A DNA stretch of 15,665 nucleotides, from assembly GCA_007132315.1 (NCBI GenBank), contig SLOW01000192.1:1-15665 (forward strand), read 5' to 3'. This DNA is from Opitutales bacterium (GTDB taxonomy: Bacteria > Verrucomicrobiota > Verrucomicrobiia > Opitutales > T3Sed10-336). The position numbers were made by a program, and so were the translations under genes. Below, piece by piece: positions 1 through 7,866 of the stretch (positions are counted from its first letter, which is position 1; each line of letters starts with the position of its first letter). The notes under the pieces are model-generated. The model saw nothing but the letters and a program-made list of their open reading frames with translations. It made no database searches and was not told the DNA's origin.

Positions 1-432
1 GTCGATATGGCCAACTCCATGGAATCGCGGCCGGCGTTCCTCGATCACCACGTCGCCGAGGCCGCGCTTCAGGTTCCGCCCTCGCTGCGAATCAAAGGAA
101 ACATCGAAAAGTGGGTGTTGCGCGAAGCAATGAAAGGCGTGCTGCCCGAAGTGCTTTACAAACGCGAGAAATTCGCCTTCATGGCGCCTCCCGGACATAC
201 CGAAAAGAAAAAACAAACCGCCCTGTCGGGCCTCACCGACAAGTACCTGTCGCGAGGCAGCGTCGAGGAAGCCGGCATTCTGGATCCCGACGGCATCGAA
301 CGCTTTATGCGGGAATACGCCGAAGACACGGATCCGGTGTCGCTGACCCGCAAAGACGCCCTTCTCAATCACCTTCTCGGCATCCAGATCCTCCACGACC
401 AGTACGTCGCCGGGAACGGCCCCCCGCAGTGA
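1..432 (+). CDS. asnB: Asparagine synthase-like amidotransferase, C-terminal fragment (5' end outside window)
   Basis: The frame is open from base 1, so the gene starts before the window; only the last 143 residues are visible. They carry the hallmark of the synthetase (C-terminal) domain of class-II glutamine-dependent asparagine synthases: MANSMESRPAFLDHH, matching the family pattern of a Met-rich helix followed by R-x-PFLDH, then KWVLREAMKGVLPE and a basic K-R-E-K-F-AF-APP stretch. In the family this domain activates aspartate with ATP and uses ammonia delivered from an N-terminal glutaminase domain. That domain, with its Cys2 nucleophile, and the ATP-pyrophosphatase loop lie upstream and cannot be checked. 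Many AsnB-like proteins act in capsule, exopolysaccharide or peptide clusters rather than in asparagine supply, so the true substrate is open. The gene ends in TGA at 430-432 and no strong terminator follows. Confidence 0.82.
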   Translation, partial: VDMANSMESRPAFLDHHVAEAALQVPPSLRIKGNIEKWVLREAMKGVLPEVLYKREKFAFMAPPGHTEKKKQTALSGLTDKYLSRGSVEEAGILDPDGIERFMREYAEDTDPVSLTRKDALLNHLLGIQILHDQYVAGNGPPQ

Positions 433-500
433 CGCGGCGGGTCCGGCCCGGAGGAGTCCATCCACCGGAGGTCGCTCCCGATCGAAGCGATAAGTTTCCA

Positions 501-529
501 TTGAAACCCGGCAAAACTCTCAATTTAAC
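501..529 (+). promoter_or_regulatory. Putative sigma70-type promoter of the receiver gene at 610
   Basis: TTGAAA at 501-506 (5 of 6 to the -35 consensus) is followed after exactly 17 bases by TTTAAC at 524-529 (4 of 6 to the -10 consensus). It sits in the short AT-richer stretch of the 177-base gap between the asparagine synthase stop and the response regulator. It would start transcription near 536 and give a leader of about 70 bases. The -10 box is weak, so this is a candidate only. Confidence 0.35.
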
Positions 530-609
530 ATCGTCAATGCCAAGTCAACTCTCCTAGCCTGAAGAATAGCGGAGAACAATCCGGTTTCCACAGCCTCCGA
601 ATTACTGAC

Positions 610-1023
610 ATGAGCGCATCCGATACAAACCCGGAAAATCGTGAAAAGACCATCCTTCTGGCGGAAGATACGGAAATCGTCCGGGAGATGGTGCGGGATA
701 TTCTCAAGAACAACGGATACACCGTGCTGGCATACCCCGACGGAAAGGAAGCGTTCACCTGTTTCAAAGAGGATCCCGCCAAGGTCGATATGGTCCTGAC
801 CGACATTGTCATGCCGAGGATGAACGGCAAGGAACTCGCCCAGCAATGCCGGGAAGAACGGCCGGAACTCGGGGTGCTGTACATGTCGGGTTATCTCGAC
901 AGTCAGCTCAACACCGAAGAGGACTTGTCCGGCAACAGCGACTTCATCGCCAAGCCGTTCCGCCCGGCCGAGCTGCTGAAAAAAATCGAGGCTCTGATCG
1001 AATCCGCTCCGGACGGCGCCTGA
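610..1023 (+). CDS. Single-domain (CheY-like) response regulator
   Basis: This 137-residue protein is nearly all receiver domain (about residues 13-132) with no output domain. The conserved positions are present: acidic pocket E19-D20, phosphoacceptor D65 in LTDIVMPRMNG, switch residue S93 in LYMSGY, and K115-P116 in DFIAKPF. The MSGY-type alpha4 region resembles receivers found at the C-terminus of hybrid histidine kinases, so a phosphorelay or protein-partner role is more likely than DNA binding. No kinase gene adjoins it; the nearest visible kinase is 10.5 kb away. The ATG at 610 has no Shine-Dalgarno sequence upstream. The stop lies only 12 bases from the converging stop of the M23 peptidase gene, leaving no room for a separate terminator. 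The family assignment is secure; the partner and pathway are unknown. Confidence 0.9.
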   Translation: MSASDTNPENREKTILLAEDTEIVREMVRDILKNNGYTVLAYPDGKEAFTCFKEDPAKVDMVLTDIVMPRMNGKELAQQCREERPELGVLYMSGYLDSQLNTEEDLSGNSDFIAKPFRPAELLKKIEALIESAPDGA

Positions 1024-1035
1024 CGCCGCCGCCGC

Positions 1036-2085
1036 TCAGTACAGCTCGAACAGGATACGCACGACCCGCTCGGTATGGCTTCCGATCCGCGGTTCACCGC
1101 CACGCACCTGCAGGGTGGACCGACAGGTATTCGCGGCGATCACGGATTGGTCGAACGAAACCACCGTCACCGGGAAATCGCGGTCACCCGCGGGGGGGGC
1201 GCCCTCCAGAGGCCGCCAGCGTTTCGGCAGACCGTACCACGTGAAATCGATCTCCCAACCGGCCGGAACCGTCTCCGAAAGATCACCCTCCAGCAGCGAC
1301 GGATAACGCACCACAAAGTCCGGAACCGCGGCCACGCCCACCCGCAAGGTAAACGCCACAGCTTGGCGGCGCAGGTAGTCGTCGAAACCGCGCACTTCGC
1401 CCGTCCGGTACCGGTCGTAAAAATCCAGCGGATCGAAGCCGACGATATTAAAACCGCTCATCAAACCGTGCCGGTTCGGGCTTTCATAATCCATCGAGTC
1501 AAACCAATCCTGAAACGCTTCGCTGAGCCACAGTCCCATCTCGAGATGGACGTGCGCCCGGGACACGGGGATCGTGTAGCCGCCGGCGGAACGGCCCATA
1601 ATCCCAATGGTCTGGCCGGAATCCACCCGGGCGCCCTCCACCACATCGTCGTCCACCGAAGCCAGATGAGCGTACAACGTAATGATCGGCGGCGAAACCG
1701 TGGTGTGTTCGATGACGACATAACGTCCGTAGGAACTGTGCCACGGAGTGCGGTTGGCGTAGAGAACCCGCCCCGCCATCACGGCGAAGACCGGATCCAA
1801 CGCTTCCCCCCGGGCGTCGCGGCGCACCGGCTTCAGATCAATGCCCTCGTGAAAACGCTGGCCGCCCGTGCGGGTGCATCCGAACAGAGCCGATTCGGGT
1901 CGGCCCGAAGCGGAAGGCTGCACAAAATCCTCCAGAGCGCGTCCCTCCAACCAGGCCGGGTTCGGCGTCGGCCACACCAACCCCAGTCCAAACAATCCGC
2001 ACGCGGGACCGGCCGTGAGAACCAGACTTCCGACCAGCAACCGAACCCAACCAAAAAAAAACCGGTTCCCCATTGCCTGACTCAC
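1036..2085 (-). CDS. Exported M23-family (LytM/lysostaphin-type) metallopeptidase
   Basis: This protein of up to 349 residues carries a complete M23 zinc site: H79-x3-D83 in HEGIDL and H178-x-H180 in HVHLEMG, with the supporting H140 in TLYAHL and the GxxxGIMG turn typical of the LytM beta fold. The family cleaves peptide cross-links of peptidoglycan, or activates other hydrolases when degenerate; the full ligand set here argues for an active enzyme. A hydrophobic segment (about residues 9-27, after basic residues) suggests export to the periplasm; there is no convincing lipobox. Residues from about 200 to the end form an unrecognised C-terminal region. The GTG start at 2085 overlaps the TGA stop of the upstream lipoprotein gene (GTGA), which implies translational coupling. 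An ATG at 2073, four codons in, is an alternative start. Confidence 0.85.
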   Translation of the reverse strand: MSQAMGNRFFFGWVRLLVGSLVLTAGPACGLFGLGLVWPTPNPAWLEGRALEDFVQPSASGRPESALFGCTRTGGQRFHEGIDLKPVRRDARGEALDPVFAVMAGRVLYANRTPWHSSYGRYVVIEHTTVSPPIITLYAHLASVDDDVVEGARVDSGQTIGIMGRSAGGYTIPVSRAHVHLEMGLWLSEAFQDWFDSMDYESPNRHGLMSGFNIVGFDPLDFYDRYRTGEVRGFDDYLRRQAVAFTLRVGVAAVPDFVVRYPSLLEGDLSETVPAGWEIDFTWYGLPKRWRPLEGAPPAGDRDFPVTVVSFDQSVIAANTCRSTLQVRGGEPRIGSHTERVVRILFELY

Positions 2086-2582
2086 AGTCGCCGCCGGGCT
2101 TCGGCCGATGTCTTGTTGATGTACTCGACCAGCTCGTCCAGGTCCTCGTCGGGATACTCCAGGTACATGGAGATCACCCCGTCTTCGATTCCCCGTCGAA
2201 TCATCATGGCCCCGACGGGCAATTCATTGACCAGCAAGACCAGGCGCCTGCCCTGATTGTTGTAGGTGAGCATACGGAAATCCCTTGCGGCATCGCTGGA
2301 CAGGCGGAAGGCGACGGCCGGTCCCAGTTCGGCCTCGAACACCTCCACATTTTCGATGTCGAATTCCGCGATCTGGATATTCGGGTCGATCTGGATCGTC
2401 GCCTCGCTGTAGGGGAGCGTCACCGGAACCCGAAAACGCTCGGGGTACGCCTCACTGGTTTCGACATAAAAGCGAGCCACATGCGAAGGAAAGTCCTCCC
2501 CCCGAAACGTGCGGCAGCCGGACAGCAGCACCAAACCGGCCAGGATTGTAACGACGAGGAGGTTGCGAATATCGGAATTCAT
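2082..2582 (-). CDS. Predicted lipoprotein with a SecD P1-like region
   Basis: This 166-residue protein begins with a lipoprotein signal: a hydrophobic helix and the lipobox LLSGC, with C23 as the lipidation site. The mature part has no enzyme motif that I recognise. Residues about 85-150 (AVAFRLSSDAARDF, then NQGRRLVLLVNE, then a Gly-containing beta stretch and a helical end) resemble the periplasmic P1 head of SecD/SecDF, where the same order of F-x-L-s-x-e/d-A-x-x-F, N-x-G-R/K-x-L and V-L-D/N-E occurs. That is a pattern judgement, not an alignment. A free-standing lipoprotein of this type is not a translocase by itself. It is translationally coupled (GTGA overlap) to the M23 peptidase downstream, so a joint envelope role is likely. 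The ATG at 2582 has no Shine-Dalgarno sequence. Confidence 0.75.
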   Translation of the reverse strand: MNSDIRNLLVVTILAGLVLLSGCRTFRGEDFPSHVARFYVETSEAYPERFRVPVTLPYSEATIQIDPNIQIAEFDIENVEVFEAELGPAVAFRLSSDAARDFRMLTYNNQGRRLVLLVNELPVGAMMIRRGIEDGVISMYLEYPDEDLDELVEYINKTSAEARRRL

Positions 2583-2620
2583 GGTGAAAGACAGGTGACT
2601 GTTTCAAAAATCATTATCAA

Positions 2621-2656
2621 CTTGTCGGACTTAAGCGGTAGCCTAAGTCCGACAAG
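2621..2656 (-). terminator. Strong inverted repeat between queG and the lipoprotein gene; possible terminator
   Basis: The arms CTTGTCGGACTTA (2621-2633) and TAAGTCCGACAAG (2644-2656) pair perfectly over 13 bp. Two further pairs inside (G2635-C2642, C2636-G2641, beyond one A/C mismatch) leave a GGTA loop. On the minus strand, after the queG stop at 2674, the hairpin is followed by TTGATAATGATTTTTG, a broken U-rich stretch, so it may end aroK-queG transcripts. The absence of an uninterrupted U tract leaves open an operator or mRNA-stability element ahead of the lipoprotein gene. Confidence 0.5.
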
Positions 2657-2673
2657 CCGCTAAGCAAACGATT

Positions 2674-3852
2674 TCAGTTCGTCCGATTATCCAGTGCCAC
2701 CGCGTATTCTTCCAGCACGGAGGGATCGTCCTCCCGCGCGCGAAGGGCGGCGAGGCGAGTCCGCGCGGTCCCGTCCGCCAACCGGCCAACGGCCCACACC
2801 GCGTGCACCCGCACCAGCGGCTCGTCGCATCGCGCCAGGGAAAAAAGGGCCTCCAACAGGCGGGCGCGAACGTCGGGCGCCGCGCCGTTCACATTACCCG
2901 CGGCGACGCAGGCGTTGCGCAACAGACCGCGCCACTTGAGGCGTTTGACCGGGCTCCGGCGAAAGGTTTCGGCAAACCCTTCGCGGGTCATGCCCAGCAA
3001 ATCCGGCAGGGTCAAATCGGCCAGCGCATAACGTTTTTCGAGCAGCATCCGGCGCCCGTACCGGGCGAACCGGTTCCAGGGACAAACATCCAGGCAAACA
3101 TCGCAACCGAAGACCCGCTGACCGATCAGGGGCCGGAGTTCGCGCGGAATAATCCCCTTGTTCTCAATCGTCTGGTAGGAAATGCACAGCCTTGAATCCA
3201 CCAGCCCAGGCTCGGGAATAGCGTCCGTCGGACAGGCGTCCATGCAGCGGCGGCAGGTTCCGCAGAACCGCCCGACTCCGCCGCCCACATCACGTCCGCC
3301 CCCCGCCAGCGGAGGATCGGGCTCAAAGGACAGGGGCGTGAGGATACAGGCCAGGAACAGCCAATTGCCGTGATCGCGCGAAATCAACATGCCGTTCTTT
3401 CCCTGGAAACCCAGGCCGCAGCGTGCGGCGAAGCCGCGCTCCATCACCGGCCCCGTATCGACGTAGTAGCGGTAGTCCCGGGGGCCGAGTCCGAAACGCT
3501 CCTCCAGGTCGCGCCCCAATGCCTTGAGCGCGCGCTCGATCGTGTCATGGTAATCCCGGTACAACGCGTATTTCGCCCACGCCCCCTGATTCCGGGCCCG
3601 GGCCTCGTCCGGCCAGTAATTGATCCCCAGCACCACCACCGATCGCACCCCGTCGACAACCCGGGCCGGATCCAGGCGCTTTTCGCGGGTGCCTTCGAGC
3701 CAGCCCATATCCGCCTGCCGGCCCTCCGACAGCCACGCCTCGAAACGGGTCCGGTGGGGCTCGGCAACGGCGGTCGCGGACGCGAATCGAACCTCGTCGA
3801 ATCCCGCCTCGCGAGCCCGGTCGCGAAAGGCCTCCTGTTTCCCGGCGTCCAT
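2674..3852 (-). CDS. queG: Epoxyqueuosine reductase
   Basis: QueG performs the last step of queuosine synthesis, reducing epoxyqueuosine to queuosine at position 34 of GUN-anticodon tRNAs, with cobalamin and two [4Fe-4S] clusters in the cytoplasm. The 392-residue protein has the usual family length and landmarks. D132 in YVDTGPVMERG is the conserved general acid. CGTCRRCMDACPTDAI supplies C197, C200, C203 and C207. C223 in the LCISYQTIE segment and C250, C253 and C257 in CDVCLDVCPWN complete the two clusters. The C-terminal part (about 315-390) has the HEAT-like helices used for tRNA binding. The start is set at ATG 3852, because it overlaps the aroK stop as TAATG and begins the recognisable domain; longer in-frame starts would run through aroK. 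An AAGGG about 9 bases upstream is the only Shine-Dalgarno-like site in the window. Confidence 0.95.
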   Translation of the reverse strand: MDAGKQEAFRDRAREAGFDEVRFASATAVAEPHRTRFEAWLSEGRQADMGWLEGTREKRLDPARVVDGVRSVVVLGINYWPDEARARNQGAWAKYALYRDYHDTIERALKALGRDLEERFGLGPRDYRYYVDTGPVMERGFAARCGLGFQGKNGMLISRDHGNWLFLACILTPLSFEPDPPLAGGGRDVGGGVGRFCGTCRRCMDACPTDAIPEPGLVDSRLCISYQTIENKGIIPRELRPLIGQRVFGCDVCLDVCPWNRFARYGRRMLLEKRYALADLTLPDLLGMTREGFAETFRRSPVKRLKWRGLLRNACVAAGNVNGAAPDVRARLLEALFSLARCDEPLVRVHAVWAVGRLADGTARTRLAALRAREDDPSVLEEYAVALDNRTN

Positions 3853-4412
3853 TACCCGCAACCCTTGCCCGACGCCCTCACCTCGCGCAAATACGTGCGT
3901 TTGATATGGGCGAGAATTTCGCCGCGGCTGCGGTTGTCCGTCAGCACCAGCGTACCCGCCCGCCGGTAAACCGGCTCCCGCTCCGCCATCAGCATCCTGA
4001 TTTTTTCCTTCGGATCCTCGGCGTCGAGGAGGGGACGGCAGGAATTTCCACGCGTGCGCTCCAGGATGGTTTCGGGTGAGGCGTAGAGACACACGACGAC
4101 GCCCCGGCCTTTCAGAATCTCCACCATTCCGGGCTGGGTCACCATGCCGCCACCGCAGGCGACGACACAGCCGCTATCCGGATGTCCCTCCAGGATGAAC
4201 GCCCGTTCCTCGCGCCGGAACGCCTCCTCCCCCTCTTCCTCGAAAATCTCCCGGATCCTTTTCCCCCGGCGGCGTTCGATCTCCTGGTCGCTGTCCAGGA
4301 ATTGAAATCCCAGCCGGTGCGCGAGCAAGCGGCCCAGCGTTGACTTTCCCGTCCCCATAAATCCGACCAGGTACAAGTTGCGGTCGGGTCTGACTTCAGC
4401 CCGTCCGCTCAT
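3852..4412 (-). CDS. aroK: Shikimate kinase
   Basis: This enzyme phosphorylates shikimate at its 3-hydroxyl with ATP in the pathway to chorismate and aromatic amino acids. The 186-residue protein has the full motif set: Walker A GFMGTGKST at residues 17-25, shikimate-binding D40 and D42 in FLDSDQEIE, R66 in EAFRREE, the ACGGG motif at 84-88, and the LID segment from R118 to RPLL at 125-128. The ATG at 4412 puts 16 residues before the P-loop, normal for the family. The frame stays open upstream to 4583, but the extra 57 residues show no family similarity, so I chose the shorter form. It is probably co-transcribed with queG, whose ATG overlaps the aroK TAA. The pairing of an aromatic-pathway gene with a tRNA-modification gene is most likely simple housekeeping packing. 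Confidence 0.94.
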   Translation of the reverse strand: MSGRAEVRPDRNLYLVGFMGTGKSTLGRLLAHRLGFQFLDSDQEIERRRGKRIREIFEEEGEEAFRREERAFILEGHPDSGCVVACGGGMVTQPGMVEILKGRGVVVCLYASPETILERTRGNSCRPLLDAEDPKEKIRMLMAEREPVYRRAGTLVLTDNRSRGEILAHIKRTYLREVRASGKGCG

Positions 4413-4666
4413 GGTCCGGCGAATGTCGCTCCGATCGCTGAAAAACCCTCCCGGGCAAGCCTGTTCAAACGAAAACACATGAACCTCTTTCTTAACGTCC
4501 GGCCGCGCGGGCTGACAATCCCTTTCGCCGGCCAGCACCCCGCGGCGATCGATCTGTTCCTGGGCTGCCACCAGTACCACCACTTCGCACTTCGACTTGA
4601 TTCAAACCAATCGACGTCTGGCTTACGAGCTTTACTAACGCCGCCTGAACGGCGAATAATCGGACC

Positions 4667-7600
4667 ATGAACGATTGGGAAAATCCGCAACTCACAGGGC
4701 GCCACAGGCTGGCGCCCCGATCCTGTTTCTATCCCTACGCCAGTGAAGAGGCCGCATTGAGCGCGGACCGCGGAAACTCCTCGCGCTACCTGCCGCTCAA
4801 CGGCACTTGGCGTTTCCACTACGCTCCGAGTCCGACCGAAGCCCCCGCCGGATTCGAGCGGGCCGATTTCGACGCTTCCGACTGGGATCAACTGCCCGTG
4901 CCGAGCTGCTGGCAGATGCACGGATACGGCCGCCCCCAGTACACCAATGTGGCGTATCCGTTCCCCGTCGATCCACCCCTCGTCCCGAACGACAACCCCA
5001 CCGGCAGTTATCTGAGAGAATTCAGCGTCGACTCGTCCTTTCTGGAGAGACGACAGGTCGTGCTCCGGTTCGAAGGCGTGGACTCGGCGTTTCATGTCTA
5101 TGTCAACGGCGAGGAAGCCGGGTTCAGCAAAGGAAGCCGGCTGCCTTCGGAATTCGACGTGACCGATTTCGTGCGGGCCGGGCGCAACACCCTCGCGGTT
5201 CAGGTCGTCCAGTGGTCGGACGCCTCCTACATGGAGGACCAGGACATGTGGTGGCTCAGCGGAATCTTCCGCGACGTGTACCTGCTCAGCCGCCCCGAGC
5301 CGCTCCGCCTGGCCGACGTTCACATCAAGACCGCCTACGACCCGGAAACCTCGGAAGGCGAAGTCGAAGTCGCCGCCGCCCTGCACACCGGTGAAGCCGG
5401 GGCCGGCGGCACCATCGCGCTCCGCCTGCTAGATCCTTCCGGGGAACTCGCCGGCGAAACGACGGATAACGCGGTCGCTGCGGACGAGTCCGGCGAAAGC
5501 GCGTTCTCGCACAGGTTCAAACTCCCCGGAGCCCAGTCGTGGAGCGCCGAGACACCAAAACTCTACACCCTCCTGGTGACGCTCAAGACGCCGGAAGGCG
5601 ACATTCTCGAGGTCGTTCCCCAGCGGGTGGGCCTGCGCACGGTGGCGATTGAAAACGGTCTCCTCCTAGTCAACGGCCGGGCCGTCGTGTTTCGCGGCGT
5701 CAACCGGCACGAACACCATCCGGATCTCGGAAGAGCGGTGGATTACGAGACCATGCTGGAAGACGTGCGCCTGATGAAGACCCACAACGTCAACGCCGTG
5801 CGCACCTCCCACTACCCCTCCGACCCGAAATGGTACGACCTGTGCGACGAGCACGGCCTTTACCTGATCGACGAGTGCGACCTGGAGACCCACGGGTTTG
5901 TCGTCCAGCAGAGCGGCAAGAACCCGGTCGTCGATCCGGTCTGGAAAGACGCCTGCGTGGACCGCATGGAACGCACCGTGCACCGCGACAAGAACCACCC
6001 CAGCGTCATCATCTGGTCGCTCGGCAACGAGTGCGGCATGGGCCCCAACATCCACGCCATGGCCGAGGCGGCGCGGGCCATCGACCCCGGCCGTCCGCTC
6101 CACTACGAGCCGGACCACCGCCTCGAAGTGGCCGACATCTTCAGCCTCATGTACGCCTCTCACGAACTGGTGGCGAGAATCGGCGAAGGCAAGGAGACCC
6201 TCGACGAAGGCATCCGCGCCACGCTCGAGCCCTCCGCCTACGCGGACAAGCCTTTCGTGCTCTGTGAATACGTTCACGCCATGGGTCTGGGACCAGGCGG
6301 GATCAAGGAGTACTGGGATCTCTTTTACAAGTACCCCCGGGTCCAGGGCGGCTGGGTCTGGGAGTGGATCGACCACGGCATCCGCCGGACCACCCCGGAC
6401 GGCCGCGAGTATTTCGCCTACGGGGGCGACTTCGGCGAATCGCCGCACGACGGCAATTTTGTCATCGACGGTCTCGTCTTCCCCGACCGCACCCCGTCGC
6501 CCGGGTTCATCGAACTGAAAAAGGTCATGGAGCCGGTGACGGTGGAAGCGGAGGACCTGGCCGCCGGTCGGTTCCGGGTGACCAACCGCTACGACTTCCT
6601 CGCCCTCGACCACCTGATCTGTTCCTGGCGCCTGACCGCAAACGGACGGGTGGCCGCGAGCGGCACCCTTCCCGCCCCGGACATCGCCGCCGGACACAGC
6701 GGCACGATCGACGTGCCGCTCGAGAAACCGGCGCGCCCGGAACCCGGCGCCCGGTACGACCTCGTGTTGAGTTTTTCGCTGGCGGCGGACGAAGCCTGGG
6801 CCGAGCGCGGCCACGAAGTCGCCTGGGAGCAATTCCGCCTCCCTTGGGAGGCCGACTCGTCCACACCACCCGAGCGATCCGCCGGTCGCCTGACCGTGGA
6901 GGACCGTCCCGACACGATCGAGGTCCAGGGAGACGCGTTCCGCGTCACCTTCGACCGCGTCCGGGGACGCATGACTTCCTGGGAGGTCCAGGGACGCCCC
7001 CTGCTCCGGGAAGGCCCCCTGCTTGAGTTCAATCGGGCCGCCACCGACAACGACCGGGGGAAAATAGGGGTGGCCGACTCCTGGCGCCAAAGCAGCCTCC
7101 ACGACCTGCGCCACCGTGCGGGAGAGGCCGCGGTCGAAGTCAGCGACGACGCCGTCATGGTGACCATTCCCTCGCGCATCGCCCCGCCTTCCCTGGCGGA
7201 CCGGATCATCGAGGCCACCTACGTGTACACCGTGCGGGCGAACGGCGTGGTCGAGCTGGAAACCTCCGGCACCCCGACCGGCGCATGGCCGGAAAGCCTC
7301 CCGCGTATCGGTCTTTCCCTGACACTTCCGGCCGAACTCGACACCGTGAAATGGCTCGGGCTCGGACCCGGCGAATCGTATCCGGACACGTGCCGGTCGG
7401 CCCGCCACGGCCTGTACCGCATGCCGGTGGACGCGCTGTTCACCCCCTACGTCTTCCCCCAGGAAAACGGACAACGCTCGGGATGTTCCTGGCTGACCCT
7501 GACCACCGCCGGAGGCGACGGGCTTTTTGTCGGAGGCGACCCGGAGATCGCCTTCACCGCTCACCGTCAAACCATCGAGGACCTGGAAGCGGCCCGGCAC

Positions 7601-7807
7601 CTGCACGAACTTCCCCGGAGAGATTTCATCAACCTCATCCTGACACACCGCATGCACGGGATCGGGACCAACAGTTGCGGCCCGGGCGTGCTCCCGCAGT
7701 ACGTGCTGAAACCGGAACCGTTCCGTTTCCGGGTGAGATTCAGTCCAAAATCCTCCGGCGGGCCGCCCGAATCCACCCTCGCCACCTGGCTCGACAACGA
7801 AACCTGA
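4667..7807 (+). CDS. lacZ: Beta-galactosidase, glycoside hydrolase family 2 (LacZ type)
   Basis: The 1046-residue protein has the length and domain order of the large LacZ-type GH2 enzymes: N-terminal jelly roll (about 40-220), immunoglobulin-like domain, TIM barrel (about 335-625), a second beta domain, and a C-terminal Bgal_small domain (from about 760). The GH2 signature is clear: GVNRHEHHPD, then VRTSHYPSDPKWYDLCDEHG and IDECDLETHG. The acid/base is E455 in WSLGNECGMG and the nucleophile is E534 in VLCEYVHAMG, each close to the E. coli numbering. There is no signal peptide, so it should act in the cytoplasm on imported galactosides; other GH2 substrates cannot be excluded from sequence. 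No sugar transporter or regulator adjoins it. It diverges from aroK across 254 bases in which I see no convincing promoter, and its ATG has no Shine-Dalgarno sequence. Confidence 0.93.
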   Translation: MNDWENPQLTGRHRLAPRSCFYPYASEEAALSADRGNSSRYLPLNGTWRFHYAPSPTEAPAGFERADFDASDWDQLPVPSCWQMHGYGRPQYTNVAYPFPVDPPLVPNDNPTGSYLREFSVDSSFLERRQVVLRFEGVDSAFHVYVNGEEAGFSKGSRLPSEFDVTDFVRAGRNTLAVQVVQWSDASYMEDQDMWWLSGIFRDVYLLSRPEPLRLADVHIKTAYDPETSEGEVEVAAALHTGEAGAGGTIALRLLDPSGELAGETTDNAVAADESGESAFSHRFKLPGAQSWSAETPKLYTLLVTLKTPEGDILEVVPQRVGLRTVAIENGLLLVNGRAVVFRGVNRHEHHPDLGRAVDYETMLEDVRLMKTHNVNAVRTSHYPSDPKWYDLCDEHGLYLIDECDLETHGFVVQQSGKNPVVDPVWKDACVDRMERTVHRDKNHPSVIIWSLGNECGMGPNIHAMAEAARAIDPGRPLHYEPDHRLEVADIFSLMYASHELVARIGEGKETLDEGIRATLEPSAYADKPFVLCEYVHAMGLGPGGIKEYWDLFYKYPRVQGGWVWEWIDHGIRRTTPDGREYFAYGGDFGESPHDGNFVIDGLVFPDRTPSPGFIELKKVMEPVTVEAEDLAAGRFRVTNRYDFLALDHLICSWRLTANGRVAASGTLPAPDIAAGHSGTIDVPLEKPARPEPGARYDLVLSFSLAADEAWAERGHEVAWEQFRLPWEADSSTPPERSAGRLTVEDRPDTIEVQGDAFRVTFDRVRGRMTSWEVQGRPLLREGPLLEFNRAATDNDRGKIGVADSWRQSSLHDLRHRAGEAAVEVSDDAVMVTIPSRIAPPSLADRIIEATYVYTVRANGVVELETSGTPTGAWPESLPRIGLSLTLPAELDTVKWLGLGPGESYPDTCRSARHGLYRMPVDALFTPYVFPQENGQRSGCSWLTLTTAGGDGLFVGGDPEIAFTAHRQTIEDLEAARHLHELPRRDFINLILTHRMHGIGTNSCGPGVLPQYVLKPEPFRFRVRFSPKSSGGPPESTLATWLDNET

Positions 7808-7833
7808 TCCGGCGGCCGCCGCGACACAGTGCC

Positions 7834-7863
7834 TCGTTCTCCGCCGCCCGCGGCGGAGAACGA
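7834..7863 (+). repeat. 13-bp perfect inverted repeat after the beta-galactosidase gene
   Basis: TCGTTCTCCGCCG (7834-7846) pairs with CGGCGGAGAACGA (7851-7863) around a CCCG loop. The hairpin lies 27 bases after the beta-galactosidase stop. No T-run follows on either strand, so it is not a standard intrinsic terminator. It may stabilise the 3' end of the upstream message or belong to the structured leader of the next operon. Confidence 0.6.
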
Positions 7864-7866
7864 ACC

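Noticed and set aside
1075..2256. 393-codon open frame on the plus strand opposite the M23 peptidase and lipoprotein genes
   Set aside because: Both minus-strand genes have clear catalytic or lipobox motifs, while the plus-strand translation is His/Arg/Pro-rich without recognisable motifs.
3853..4092. 80-residue N-terminal extension of queG
   Set aside because: It would run entirely through aroK in another frame, is Pro/Gly/Arg-rich and has no family similarity; the TAATG junction marks the real start.
4413..4583. 57-residue N-terminal extension of shikimate kinase
   Set aside because: The P-loop normally lies within about 20 residues of the start; the extension has no targeting signal or family similarity.
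4409..5386. 325-codon minus-strand frame across the aroK-lacZ gap into lacZ
   Set aside because: Most of it is antisense to the GH2 N-terminal domain; it shows no family motif and clashes with the aroK start.
5666..7657. 663-codon open frame on the minus strand inside the beta-galactosidase gene
   Set aside because: It lies wholly antisense to a gene with intact GH2 motifs; its translation is Gly/Val/Arg-rich with no domain pattern, as expected of a mirror frame in high-GC DNA.
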